A DNA stretch of 64,000 nucleotides, from positions 54,642-118,641 of the forward strand of contig JAIYAT010000003.1 of assembly GCA_027488905.1 (NCBI GenBank), in the 5' to 3' direction. This document shows, one piece after another, positions 1 to 9,800 of this stretch. How positions within the stretch are numbered: the first letter of the stretch is position 1; every line of letters starts with the position of its first letter. A program made the translations under genes and the position numbers. A model generated the notes under the pieces. The model saw nothing but the letters and a program-made list of their open reading frames with translations. It had not been told where the DNA came from and made no database searches. This DNA comes from Bacteroidota bacterium. Its GTDB lineage: Bacteria; Bacteroidota; Bacteroidia; UKL13-3.

Positions 1-428
1 CCTGGAAAAACTTAATGGATGCCTATACCTGCACAGAATGTGGAAGATGTAGTAGCGTTTGCCCACAAAACCAAACGGGTAAGCTATTGTCTCCACGCAA
101 AATTATGATGGATACGCGTGATAGGTTAGAAGAAGTGGGTAAAAACATAGACGCCAATAAAGGCACCTTTGTTGATGATAATAAAAATCTACATAGTTAC
201 ATTTCCGAAGAAGAACTTTGGGCTTGTAATACCTGTAATGCATGTGTAGAAGCTTGTCCAATTAACATTAATCCAATGGAAATTATCGTAGAAATGCGAC
301 GTTATAAAGTAATGGAACAAAGTTCTGCACCCAATTCTATTAATAGCATGTTTTCTAACATGGAAAATAACCAAGCCCCTTGGCAGTTTAGCCCAATGGA
401 TAGAGCAAATTGGACACAAGAAGCTTAG
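1..428 (+). CDS. Fe-S oxidoreductase with two 4Fe-4S clusters (3' part)
   Basis: The frame is open to the left edge, so only the C-terminal ~141 residues are present. Two classical CxxCxxCxxxCP cluster motifs are visible, CTECGRCSSVCP near the start and CNTCNACVEACP about 70 residues later. This is the 4Fe-4S dicluster arrangement of heterodisulfide reductase/GlpC-like electron-transfer proteins. In Bacteroidota this family usually has an N-terminal membrane domain, which would lie outside the window, and is usually followed directly by a CCG-domain protein. Here that partner lies about 10 kb downstream at 10423. The stop codon overlaps the stop of the convergent rsmH-like gene by four bases (TTAG). 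The family call is firm; the electron partner is unknown. Confidence 0.85.
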   Translation, partial: WKNLMDAYTCTECGRCSSVCPQNQTGKLLSPRKIMMDTRDRLEEVGKNIDANKGTFVDDNKNLHSYISEEELWACNTCNACVEACPININPMEIIVEMRRYKVMEQSSAPNSINSMFSNMENNQAPWQFSPMDRANWTQEA

Positions 429-1462
429 GCTTTAATTGCCCAACGCAATTTAGCGGACCTTGCCCTTGGATTACCACCAACTTCTTTTGCCGATGGCCTA
501 ATGGGATCTGGAGCTACAGCGCTATATATGCCTTGTCGGAAAAAGGTTTGAAATGCCTTTTTTACTCTTCGGTCTTCACCTGAATGAAAGGATAGAATAG
601 CAACTCTTCCGCCAGAAACTAATGCGTCGGGTAGTTTTCCTAAAAACGAATCAAGCACGCCAAACTCATTATTGACAGCTATTCGCAAAGCTTGAAAACT
701 CCTGGTACATGATTTTTTAACTGACTCAGGTTCTATAAAATCAAGTGCTTCTTTAATGACGTTTTTTAATTGATGGGTAGTTTCAATGCGCATACCTTTT
801 TTCAGTTGTAAGATAATTGCCTCCGAAATTTCTTGAGCATATGGTTCATCAGCGTTTTCTATGAGTATTTGTTCCAACTCATCTTTCGAAAGCGTTTGTA
901 AAAAGGCCGCAGCCGATTTTCCACTTTTAGGATTCAATCGTAAATCCAAAGGGCCATCTATCTTTAAGGAAAAACCTCGTTCGGGGTTGTCAATTTGCAT
1001 GGATGAAACACCTAAATCAGCCAAGACAAAATCCAATAAACCTGCTTCCTGAACAATTAAATCAATATGGGCAAAATTCAACTTACGAGGAAGAAATATG
1101 TCTGGTCCATACCCAAGAGCAGCAAGTCGGTCGGTGGTTTTGGGCAACTCAAAAGGATCAACATCAGTAGCATATAATTTGCCGTTTGGCGAAAGAAGCT
1201 TCAACATCTCCAAACTATGGCCTCCATACCCCAAGGTCGCATCAAGCCCAACTTGCCCAGGCTTTATTTGCAATACATCCAATATTTCTTGAACACAGAT
1301 GGAGCGGTGCATTCCAGCTGGGGTGGCTCCTTTTTCTTTTATTCTTTCTATATCATCAGCATACTTTTCTGGCTGTAATTCTTTATATTTCTCTTTAAAC
1401 ACTTTTGGATGTGTCCCTTTATACCTTAGCCTTCGTTGGGGTTTTGGATCAATGTTTTCCAT
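425..1462 (-). CDS. rsmH: RsmH/MraW-type 16S rRNA (cytosine-N4) methyltransferase
   Basis: 345 aa, slightly longer than typical RsmH (~310). Family hallmarks are the SAM-binding DATLGYGGHS, the DLGVSSMQIDNPERGFS motif followed by DGPLDLR, and a C-terminal AILSFHSGEDRRVKK block. RsmH methylates N4 of C1402 in 16S rRNA. Two things are unusual. There is a basic N-terminal extension of about 50 residues (RRLRYKGTHPKVFKEKYKEL) before the normal start of the fold, and the gene is not in a division and cell-wall cluster with mraZ, ftsL, ftsI and mur genes, where rsmH normally sits. It may therefore be a second RsmH-like paralogue with another substrate; the symbol marks family membership. It is convergent with the Fe-S gene, sharing TTAG at the stops. 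Confidence 0.8.
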   Translation of the reverse strand: MENIDPKPQRRLRYKGTHPKVFKEKYKELQPEKYADDIERIKEKGATPAGMHRSICVQEILDVLQIKPGQVGLDATLGYGGHSLEMLKLLSPNGKLYATDVDPFELPKTTDRLAALGYGPDIFLPRKLNFAHIDLIVQEAGLLDFVLADLGVSSMQIDNPERGFSLKIDGPLDLRLNPKSGKSAAAFLQTLSKDELEQILIENADEPYAQEISEAIILQLKKGMRIETTHQLKNVIKEALDFIEPESVKKSCTRSFQALRIAVNNEFGVLDSFLGKLPDALVSGGRVAILSFHSGEDRRVKKAFQTFFRQGIYSAVAPDPIRPSAKEVGGNPRARSAKLRWAIKA

Positions 1463-1557
1463 TGGACAAAACTACTATTCTAAAATTAAGTTGGAGGAAA
1501 AAATAAATCTAAGTTGTCATTTAGAAAAGGAGTTTTTGTGTGCTAATAGCTAATTAT

Positions 1558-1579
1558 AACTGGCTTTATAAAGTTAGTT
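1558..1579. terminator. Near-perfect 22-bp palindrome, possible terminator
   Basis: AACTGGCTTTA is followed directly by TAAAGTTAGTT, giving an 11-pair inverted repeat with two G-T positions and no loop. It lies just downstream of the T9SS gene that ends at 1600 on the minus strand. No run of T follows on that strand, so intrinsic termination is only a possibility. A dimeric protein site is an alternative. Confidence 0.3.
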
Positions 1580-1599
1580 TGATTTTAAACCAAAAAGAA

Positions 1600-2943
1600 T
1601 TAGTACTTAGCCAATTTCTTGCTAACTAATTGCCCGTTTTCTCCAGTAAGATTAATGATATAAATACCTTCCTTAAATGTACTCAAATCAATATCAATTT
1701 GGTTCGAACCAAAATCCTGCTGAAAAAGTTGCTTACCTGCTATTGTGTTAATTGAAACACACTTTATAGAAAAACTACTATTAATTGAAAATTTACCCTG
1801 ATTTGGATTAGGAAATATTTCCACGGTTTCAACTTTCAAATTTTTAGTTATCCCGGTTGACCCTTTTCTTGCTCTAAATGCACTTGCTGAAATACAATTC
1901 TCAAAGTTGCGCATCAAATCAAAATATTGCCCATCCTCAAAACTCAGGACCTTATTGCTTGCTACCTCTCCTGTAATCAAAGAAACACCTACAATTGCAT
2001 TTCCTCTATTAAAATAATAAGTCATAGTGCCTGGATCAATAGCAGAACCCCCATTCAAAGTATAACCTCCCTGCATCAAAGACCTAGGAGAAATAGTGGT
2101 TACAATTCCTGTTTTGGGGTCAATTCTACCCAACTTGATAGTAGTAGAATCTAAAACCTGAATGGGATTAAGCGAGTCAATTGGATTTTTCTGGTATGAA
2201 AAATAATTCTGCCTAATCAATCCATATAGGGCAGTATCTGCACAACTATATGTAAAATTATCAAAGTTTATTCCATCTGTTATTTGAATTGGAACACTGC
2301 TAAAAATAGAGCCGTCGTAAATATCCAACCCAACCAATCTTGCACCTGTAGAGTAGTAATACACCATTTGGTAAGGGTCTATTGCACTACCTGCCAAAGC
2401 AAAACCAAACCCTACCGAAATTGGAGAAATTTGCGTTATAAGTCCTGTCTGTGTATTTGCCTTTGCCAAAAACACCTGACCAACATAACTCAGTGTTGCA
2501 GGATCATACACATTTCTTCTAGCCAAACCATACATTGTGCTATCGGCATTGTTAAACCTAAAATTATCAAAGTAGCTAGCAGCAATGGGGTTGTTTAATG
2601 GAACGCTATTGCTTAGTATTCCTGTAGCTAGATTTAAGGTATTTATATTGTTTGAACCAATAAAAATAAATGAATTACTATAGGGGTTCAACGCTGCGCC
2701 AGTAAGATTAACAGGCATCGTATAGGTATTTGATCCAAAATTATAAACAAATCCTACCGAAGGATCTGTTACACCCAATCGAACAGTAGCCGAATCAAAT
2801 TGCTCATAAGTAATAGTTGAGTCTGTAGGATTAACTACAATGGAATAGTAATTTTTTCTAACAATCCCAAATAGGTTATCGCTTATTTGGGCCTGCAATT
2901 GAAGGGTTACAAACAATAAAATTAATACTAAAATTTTCTTCAT
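1600..2943 (-). CDS. Secreted T9SS protein with three propeller-like repeats
   Basis: 447 aa. An N-terminal signal peptide (MKKILVLILLFVTLQLQAQ) is followed by three repeats of about 110 residues, each starting with a related strand: LFGIVRKNYY, MYGLARRNVY and LYGLIRQNYF. Each repeat ends in a phrase such as GSAIDP followed by a Tyr-rich strand. This periodicity suggests a beta-propeller-like or beta-sandwich repeat fold. The C-terminus (VEIFPNPNQGKFSI through EGIYIINL) is a T9SS type A sorting domain, so the protein should cross the outer membrane and be anchored or released there. The repeat family has no function I recognise. It lies just downstream of a LytTR regulator on the same strand but is separated by 75 bp, so its control is uncertain. 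Confidence 0.8.
   Translation of the reverse strand: MKKILVLILLFVTLQLQAQISDNLFGIVRKNYYSIVVNPTDSTITYEQFDSATVRLGVTDPSVGFVYNFGSNTYTMPVNLTGAALNPYSNSFIFIGSNNINTLNLATGILSNSVPLNNPIAASYFDNFRFNNADSTMYGLARRNVYDPATLSYVGQVFLAKANTQTGLITQISPISVGFGFALAGSAIDPYQMVYYYSTGARLVGLDIYDGSIFSSVPIQITDGINFDNFTYSCADTALYGLIRQNYFSYQKNPIDSLNPIQVLDSTTIKLGRIDPKTGIVTTISPRSLMQGGYTLNGGSAIDPGTMTYYFNRGNAIVGVSLITGEVASNKVLSFEDGQYFDLMRNFENCISASAFRARKGSTGITKNLKVETVEIFPNPNQGKFSINSSFSIKCVSINTIAGKQLFQQDFGSNQIDIDLSTFKEGIYIINLTGENGQLVSKKLAKY
1698..1713. repeat. 16-bp palindrome, longest copy of the dispersed GGTTYRAACC word
   Basis: TTTGGTTCGAACCAAA is a perfect 16-bp palindrome inside the T9SS gene at 1600-2943. It is the longest copy of a word repeated through the window. 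Exact GGTTYRAACC copies start at 1701, 13394, 15474, 15979, 20831, 24023, 24385, 26610, 27497, 30434, 33777, 38531, 46734, 52399, 53780, 53852, 54363, 59935, 62728 and 63158. One-base variants (GGGTTGAACC or its complement) start at 31362, 32751, 41414, 46542, 51814 and 57900; GGTTTGAGCC-type variants start at 23373, 35468 and 41263. The function is unknown. Confidence 0.85.
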
Positions 2944-3018
2944 GGCTATTAAATTTACTCTGATAACAAACGTTTTTCTAAATAGTTCAAATAAATAAAA
3001 AGCAATCTTCTAATTTAG

Positions 3019-3759
3019 TTAGCTCAAACGCCTCAACAATTCTTCAGATTTTTCTGATGACAAAGCTACCTCAAACTTAGAATGCAAGATAAGGTAGCCT
3101 CCATTTGATTTGATATAATCGGTTACAAAATTCAAATTAACAAGATAAGACTTATGGCAGCGCATGAAATTTGGCAAATGCTCTAATACATCTTCATAAT
3201 ATTTCAAACTCTTGCTAGAGGTTATAATTGTATCATCATGCAAATAAATCTGGGTATACGCTCCATCGGCTTTCATAAACAATATCGAATTTGTTTCTAT
3301 AAACTTAATTGCATTAACCGTACTTATGGCAATTTTAGACAGTGTAGATTGGAATAGGTTTTCCTTTAACATGCTAAAAGAACTTAAATCTTGCTTCTTT
3401 TGTTTAAAGCGTAGAATGGTATCCTCTAGTTCGTTTACGGCAATTGGCTTTAACAAGTAATCAATGGCAGATAACTTAAATGCCTGTATAGCGTACTGAT
3501 TATAGGCAGTTGTAAAAATGATAGAAAAGTTAATCTCTTGTTCATCAAAAAAATCAAGCAGCTCCAGGCCACTATGGCCTGGCATTTCAATATCTAAAAA
3601 AACCAAATCAGGTTTGTGCTTTCGTATAGCTTTTACCCCATCTGGCAAATCCTCGCACAATTCAACTACTTGAACATCTAAAGACAATTCGTCTATCATC
3701 CCTTTGAGTAAAGTGCGTGCCCTTTTTTCGTCGTCTATAACTATTGCTTTATAAATCAT
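3019..3759 (-). CDS. LytTR-family response regulator
   Basis: 246 aa. The N-terminal receiver has acidic residues D9, D10 and E11, the phosphoacceptor D56 in LVFLDIEMPG, and a conserved K near residue 104 (YLLKPI). The C-terminal LytTR DNA-binding domain spans about residues 140-246 (FMKADGAYTQIYL, then MRCHKSYLVNL). It starts immediately after the stop of the upstream sensor kinase with no spacer, so the two are translationally coupled as a LytS/LytTR pair. Such pairs in Bacteroidota usually control a few surface or secreted protein genes. The neighbouring T9SS genes at 1600 and 6887 are plausible but unproven targets. Confidence 0.9.
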   Translation of the reverse strand: MIYKAIVIDDEKRARTLLKGMIDELSLDVQVVELCEDLPDGVKAIRKHKPDLVFLDIEMPGHSGLELLDFFDEQEINFSIIFTTAYNQYAIQAFKLSAIDYLLKPIAVNELEDTILRFKQKKQDLSSFSMLKENLFQSTLSKIAISTVNAIKFIETNSILFMKADGAYTQIYLHDDTIITSSKSLKYYEDVLEHLPNFMRCHKSYLVNLNFVTDYIKSNGGYLILHSKFEVALSSEKSEELLRRLS

Positions 3760-6642
3760 TTAATATATTGGTATTTGAAGTACTACGCGTGTGCCAATTG
3801 CCTCTCCTACTTCATTTTGTTTGTCAATTATTTCAATACCCAATTTGTTCAAGCTATCCTTGTTAAGAATAGCCAAGCGAGTTTCGTTTGCTTTGTTGGC
3901 AAAAGATTGGTGTTGCCCAGCCTTATATTGATTAAGCAATGCAGAACGTTGTCTGCCAATTCCATTGTCGTCAATTACAACTTCCAAAAAGCCTTGCCCC
4001 TTTAAGCTAAAGGTTAAATGAAGTACCCTTTCAGTTTTTATATGCAGTAATCCATGCTTAATGGCATTTTCTACATACGGTTGAATCAGCATTGGCGGAA
4101 CCTTATATAAATCAACATCAATCTCTGGAGCCACTTCTATCGAGTAATTTAAATTATCTTCAAAGCGCATTTTCTCTAACGAAAGATACAATTGCAATCC
4201 TTCAATTTCTTCGCCTATTCGCAAATACTCCTTTTCAGACATTTCTAGAATTAAACGCGTTAACTTAGAAAATTTAGATAAGTAAGTACTGGCATTTTTC
4301 TTGTCATTTACAAAAATATAGGATTGAATAGTGTTCAAAGCGTTATAAAAAAAATGCGGATTCATTTGAGATTTTATAGAGGTAAGCACCGATTTGTTGA
4401 GCTCATTTTCTAATGCCATTTTCTCGGTAGTCAGTTTGTTCTTATGCATCAATAAGTTTATCTGCCAGCGGTAATAGGAAAATAAAATAAAACCTAAAAT
4501 ACAAACTAGTAAGGCAATAAACCACCAATGCAACCAAAATGGTTTATTAATCACAAATCGAATTTTGGCATGATCTATAACAGTACCATTGACTTTAAAT
4601 CTAATGTTATAGTCTCCTGGTGATAAAGAAGCAAATTCAATGCTACGACTTTTAGGAATAAGCGGTACCCATTCCTCATTATTAATAGAATATGCAACTT
4701 TACCTATGTTTGAACCGATATAATCGAGTAGTGAAAAATGAATCACAATGTTGTTCTGAGTATTACTTAAACTAAACTCTTTTCTTAAACTATGCACTAC
4801 ATTGTTTATGCTAACTTTATGCAAAACAAAGTCACTAGGAGTAAACAAGGGTATTGATTTAGAGATTGGACTTATGATTAAACCGTTTTGTGTAAGCACC
4901 AATGCTTTGTTTTCATCTAATAAGATATCACTCATCTCATTGTAATTAAACTTAAGCATTAACTCTCCTAAACTCTTGCTTGGCTCATCCACATCTATTA
5001 AACGCGCTTTCTGTTCGCCAATAATACATAGTCGTTTGCCAAACAATTTTATACGCTTTATATCAGATATGCCAATGCTTGGTAAATCATTTAACTTGTT
5101 AATAAGTTTGTCTTCCTTGAGCAAGAAAAGCTCACCATTAGGAAGGTGCAAAAATAACGAGGGGCCGTTGCCAATTAGCTTACTCCCATAAATGCGCATT
5201 CCCGCCAACAAAACTTCACTTTGTCGGTTTAAAGTTCTCTTGTATAATCCATTGTTGGTTGCAAAATAAATTGCCTTATTCTTAACGTCATAAGCTACAG
5301 ACTTCGCTCTAATATCCCTAATTATATAGGAAATTGTTGGTGTTTCTTTGTAGGCATAAAATAGCGAATCCCAAATAGAAACCTGCGCTGCTGCTGCGCT
5401 TGGTGAAAGAAATATACCTGCGTGTCCGCTGGCCGCAAATGCATAGTATTTATCATCCAATTTAACAATATCTTTAATAGCAGAATTAGTAAACTTAACC
5501 TTACTCAAATCCGATTTAGGATAAAAAGTGGTGCCCAAGGAGGATACAAATAAGTTATGATTTTGGTTATCTAAATACGCATAATATGCAGCAGAATTTC
5601 CTTTGTTCTGATGAAGCATTTTAATCTTATTTCCTTGCTTATTAAGGTTCAACCATTCATCCTTCTTTGTAAAAATATGATACCCAGATTTGGCAGGTAA
5701 AATTACAGAAGGCTCATAAGGTGCTAAGGAAAAAAATTGTGTGTTCAAATTAGGCACTACAAGTATCCCTTTATTTGTTGTTCCAATCCAAAGATGATGA
5801 TGTTTGTCTTTAAAAATACAAGAAACACTATATTCAGGAAACAAAGTCAACATTCTGTTATGCTCATATACTTTAGCACCAGCAGCAGAAAGTACCCATT
5901 TCTGTTTGTTGAACTGAACTAACCCTTGCAAAAACTCGAAATCGTCAACATGTTTTCTAAGTAGGTTGCCTTGAACCGAAAGCTCATAATACTGTTTATT
6001 TTCATTGTGCTTTGAAATAATAAACAAAGAGGAGTCTGCTGGATAAAGTTGATGTACCTGCTCGTTCTCAGGCAGTTTAAATGGCAATTCTTCAATTGTT
6101 AAATTTGGGTTGATCCTAAAAACCGATTTGTCACCGATAAGAAAAAAGTAACTTTTATTTGAACCAGAATGCTTTGCAGATTTACAAGGAAAGGGGATGG
6201 TTTTTATTAGTTCAAGTGTTATTAAATCAAATACATCAATTCCATTTTGTTGCGTTACAAAAAGGTGCTTTTGGGTCAAACCAAAAGGAAAAAACCCTAA
6301 AGGTTTATTTTGCTTTAAAGCTACTAGGCTGCCATCTTCAACATAATAGCAAAATCCATCAAAATTTTGATACCATATCCTTCCGCTTTCCTCTTCGATC
6401 AAAATATTGCTTCCAGCTTTTGAAGTTTGCCTGGCACTTTGATAAGAAATAAAGTTAATACCATCATATCGGAATAACCCTTCGTCTGTTGCTATCCAAA
6501 TAAAGCCAAGTTTATCTTGCTTGATGCTATAAACAGCATTTGAGGGTAAGCCTTTTGCAATGTCTAAAGTTATAGCATAAGGCTGTTGAGCCCAAACTAA
6601 GTTGCTTATAAGCGCAAGAATATTGAATAAGAAAAACCTCAA
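3760..6642 (-). CDS. Beta-propeller sensor histidine kinase, LytS type
   Basis: 960 aa. The order is signal peptide (to about residue 18), a periplasmic two-component-propeller region with repeats such as IWIATDEGLFRYDG and LWIGTTNKGI, a Y_Y_Y-like beta domain just before the membrane (~620-695), one transmembrane helix (~698-720), then a His_kinase (PF06580-type) domain. That domain has QMNPHFFYNALN (phospho-His about residue 760), N-box YVENAIKHGL (~857) and DDNGIGRQR. This is the LytS class, not HisKA. The first in-frame start is TTG at 6640-6642; there is no upstream ATG in frame, and a TATCTTTG box lies 17 bases before it. The ligand is unknown; related propeller sensors detect glycans. 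Confidence 0.88.
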   Translation of the reverse strand: MRFFLFNILALISNLVWAQQPYAITLDIAKGLPSNAVYSIKQDKLGFIWIATDEGLFRYDGINFISYQSARQTSKAGSNILIEEESGRIWYQNFDGFCYYVEDGSLVALKQNKPLGFFPFGLTQKHLFVTQQNGIDVFDLITLELIKTIPFPCKSAKHSGSNKSYFFLIGDKSVFRINPNLTIEELPFKLPENEQVHQLYPADSSLFIISKHNENKQYYELSVQGNLLRKHVDDFEFLQGLVQFNKQKWVLSAAGAKVYEHNRMLTLFPEYSVSCIFKDKHHHLWIGTTNKGILVVPNLNTQFFSLAPYEPSVILPAKSGYHIFTKKDEWLNLNKQGNKIKMLHQNKGNSAAYYAYLDNQNHNLFVSSLGTTFYPKSDLSKVKFTNSAIKDIVKLDDKYYAFAASGHAGIFLSPSAAAAQVSIWDSLFYAYKETPTISYIIRDIRAKSVAYDVKNKAIYFATNNGLYKRTLNRQSEVLLAGMRIYGSKLIGNGPSLFLHLPNGELFLLKEDKLINKLNDLPSIGISDIKRIKLFGKRLCIIGEQKARLIDVDEPSKSLGELMLKFNYNEMSDILLDENKALVLTQNGLIISPISKSIPLFTPSDFVLHKVSINNVVHSLRKEFSLSNTQNNIVIHFSLLDYIGSNIGKVAYSINNEEWVPLIPKSRSIEFASLSPGDYNIRFKVNGTVIDHAKIRFVINKPFWLHWWFIALLVCILGFILFSYYRWQINLLMHKNKLTTEKMALENELNKSVLTSIKSQMNPHFFYNALNTIQSYIFVNDKKNASTYLSKFSKLTRLILEMSEKEYLRIGEEIEGLQLYLSLEKMRFEDNLNYSIEVAPEIDVDLYKVPPMLIQPYVENAIKHGLLHIKTERVLHLTFSLKGQGFLEVVIDDNGIGRQRSALLNQYKAGQHQSFANKANETRLAILNKDSLNKLGIEIIDKQNEVGEAIGTRVVLQIPIY

Positions 6643-6659
6643 GATAGTTGTATTAGGTT

Positions 6660-6667
6660 CAAAGATA
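6660..6667 (-). promoter_or_regulatory. -7 promoter box of the sensor kinase operon
   Basis: TATCTTTG on the minus strand matches the Bacteroidota -7 consensus TAnnTTTG and lies 17 bases before the TTG start of the kinase. No convincing -33 TTG is visible at the usual spacing. Confidence 0.45.
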
Positions 6668-6886
6668 AAAATTAAAGGAGCTAATAATAGTTCATTTTAT
6701 GAAACCCGCTTTATACCACATTAAAAACTATTAGCAGTTTATGTAGCACTATTTATATGTAAAAACATCCCAAAAAAAGCTTTATAAATCCGAAAGGGCA
6801 TTTCATGTTTTCTATTTAGGTTTTCATGAAACGGGTAATTTATTCACTTTTTAGAACAGCATTTTTGCCTCATAATATTTCAGAAC

Positions 6887-9800
6887 ATGAAAAAAATAAT
6901 AACTTTATTAGCATTCATTGGTATTGCTATTTTATTAAATGCCCAGATACCGCAAAACGGTTTAATCAATCGCTTCACCTTCGACAATACAGTAATGGGT
7001 ACTGTCGGTTCAAACAGTATTACTAGCATATTACCCATTTATGGGGCAAATAGAAATAATGAACCTTCTAAAGCCTTAAATATAAATAGTGCTAATAATG
7101 CAACCAATAGTGCTGGCATAACTGGTTTACCCACAGGTAATAATGCAAGAACTATTGCATTTTGGTTTAAAAGTAATGCCTCATCTATTCATTCATTTTT
7201 TAACTATGGCCCATCAAATGCGGGTTTTGCCTTGGCCTACGACCCTGGTTCATCAAGAATTATTGTATCAAACGGTATTACAGAATTTCCTATTACCAGA
7301 AACTATAGTACCAACTGGACACATTTAGCTGTTACAACAAATAATGGAACACTATCTATTTATATTAATGGCGTTTTAAGTGCTACAACTACTTTAAACT
7401 TTAATGTTCCTGTTAACCCAACTAGTAGAATTGGCTTTTCACCATTTGCTGCCTACTACGGAAGTTTTATGATGGATGATTTAATAATTTATAACCGCGC
7501 CCTTAATTTAAGTGAGATTAACCAAATTAGAAACGGCAATTGCTTCGCAATGCCTATTAATACTACACCTATTGGAAACTTAACCATTTGCGAAGGGCAA
7601 AGTGTTAACTTAACTGTAACTGGAAATAAAACTATAAAATGGTTTAATACCCTAAATGGAACTACTCCTTTTGATACGGGAAATTCAATAACAACCCCCG
7701 TGCTAAATAGAGATACCATTTTCTATGCACTAAGTGATTCTCTTGGATGCACCTCGGAAAGAACAGCAATTGCTATTACGGTTATTCCATTAGTTAACCC
7801 TATCACCCCCACAATACTAACAGATACTAATTCACACTACTGCATTGGAAATAGGGTTTGGCTTGAAGCATCTGCCACAAATGGTTTAGTTAGATGGTAC
7901 AACTTACCTGTAGGCGGAAATATACTAGATACAGGAAGATTATTTTTAACGCCAACATTAAATGAAAATGCAACTTATTATGTAGAAAACTCAACCAAAT
8001 GCGGCGCGCAAAGTGTATCTCCTAGGTTACCAATTTTATTAAAGGTGAATGGCAATGGAGATTTAATAAATAGCACACCAAACTATTTAATGTTTGCTTG
8101 TAGTAATTTTACAAATTCAACGCAACTTAAGGTAAGTAGCACCTCTAATGATATAGCTTGGCGTTGGAGTGGCCCCATCTTTGCAACGGGTAAAGAAATT
8201 ACGACTCCCTCTGGAATTACAAGAGACACCACCTTCTGGGCCATAGCCAAACAAGCTGGTAGTTGCACTGCTACCTTGCCATTAAGAATAAAATCTTATG
8301 GTTATCTTGCAACAGCTCCTAGCAATCAAACTCAAATCAATACAACACCTATTTGCCCTGGAGACACCATAACTTTAAAGGCAACATCTTTGGATCTTGT
8401 ACCTTTAATTTGGCGAAACTCTTTTGGAGGAATTGTTGGTAGTGGGGATTCAATCAGAATTCCAAATTCTAAAGATGGTAAATTCACAGTTAGACGTGGA
8501 GATGGCTGGTGTGCTTCAAACAGCACTAATGTTAACATAGCTACAACAGCTACACCACTCGGAATCATTACCTATAGCAACGATACCATTAAAACAACAA
8601 ACACCTTTGATAGCTATAAACTCTTTAGAAACGGAGTAGAAGTAGCTTCAGGTAATACCGGCAGTTTCGCAGTACCAGTATCTTGCGGTGAGTACAGAGC
8701 AACCTTTACCAATACCGCTAATACATGTGGTTCATTTTCCGCACTCGTTAGAAGAACTCAAATTCCTGCAGGACCTGGAGCGCTATGTTATTACTACGAC
8801 TTTCAAGGCTTTAATGGTTTACAATTCCCAGCGTTAATGTCATGGGCGTTAAATGGAACTCCTGCAGAACCCTCTATGCCTATTAATCAGACTGGGGTTA
8901 CCACAACTTCCAACTGGATATGCCCTGCAAGTGGAACTTTAAATGTGCGTATTAAAAGTGCTAATGGCTGTTATTATAATGCTAGCTTTTTGGTTCAAAA
9001 TATTACTAATATTTACAACCAATTAGCTGGAGGTTTCCAAGGAGTAGACTCTTTAACAACCTGCACCATTCTTTCAAACATATTAAATGTGAGCCTTCCC
9101 GCCTCTATTAATATATCTACACCGAGTTTAGTTTGTAATGGTAGCACAGCACAATTTACAGGTAATATAACTGTACCAGGAAATATTGTTTGGTATGATA
9201 AAGCAACTGGTGGTAGTCCAATAAATACAGGTAATAATTTTACAACTGCCCCTTTAGACACCCTTTATTCAGTTTATGCTGCAAGAAATTACATGGGTTG
9301 CGAAAGCCAAAGATTAGCAAGAACCGCCAATGTTCAAGGAAAAATTAATGCTAAAATTAGCAGCTCAAGCGACACAGTTTGCGAGAATAGTGTTATTCAA
9401 TTAACCGCTAGTAACGATTTGCCAAATGCTACATACGTATGGAACAACGGATTAGGCTCTGGGGCTTTAAAATCATTTCGCCCATCCCAAACAGACAGTT
9501 TTAGGGTTGTTGCCACAGTAAATGGCTGCAGAGATACCGCTTATAAATATATCACTGTAAAATCAAAAAGCAGTTATCAGTTTAAGGTAACCCAATGTGC
9601 TGGAACTTCCTACACCTTTAATGGACAAACCTTAACCTCATCTAACACCTATGAAGTTACGCTGAGAAATGCAGCAGGTTGCGATTCATTAGTTACGCTT
9701 GAACTATCTTTTCTAGATCAAATTAGCAATCAAATAAATGTAGCTATTTGTAGCGGACAATCATACAGATTTAATGGAATAGATTTAACAAGCAATGGCA

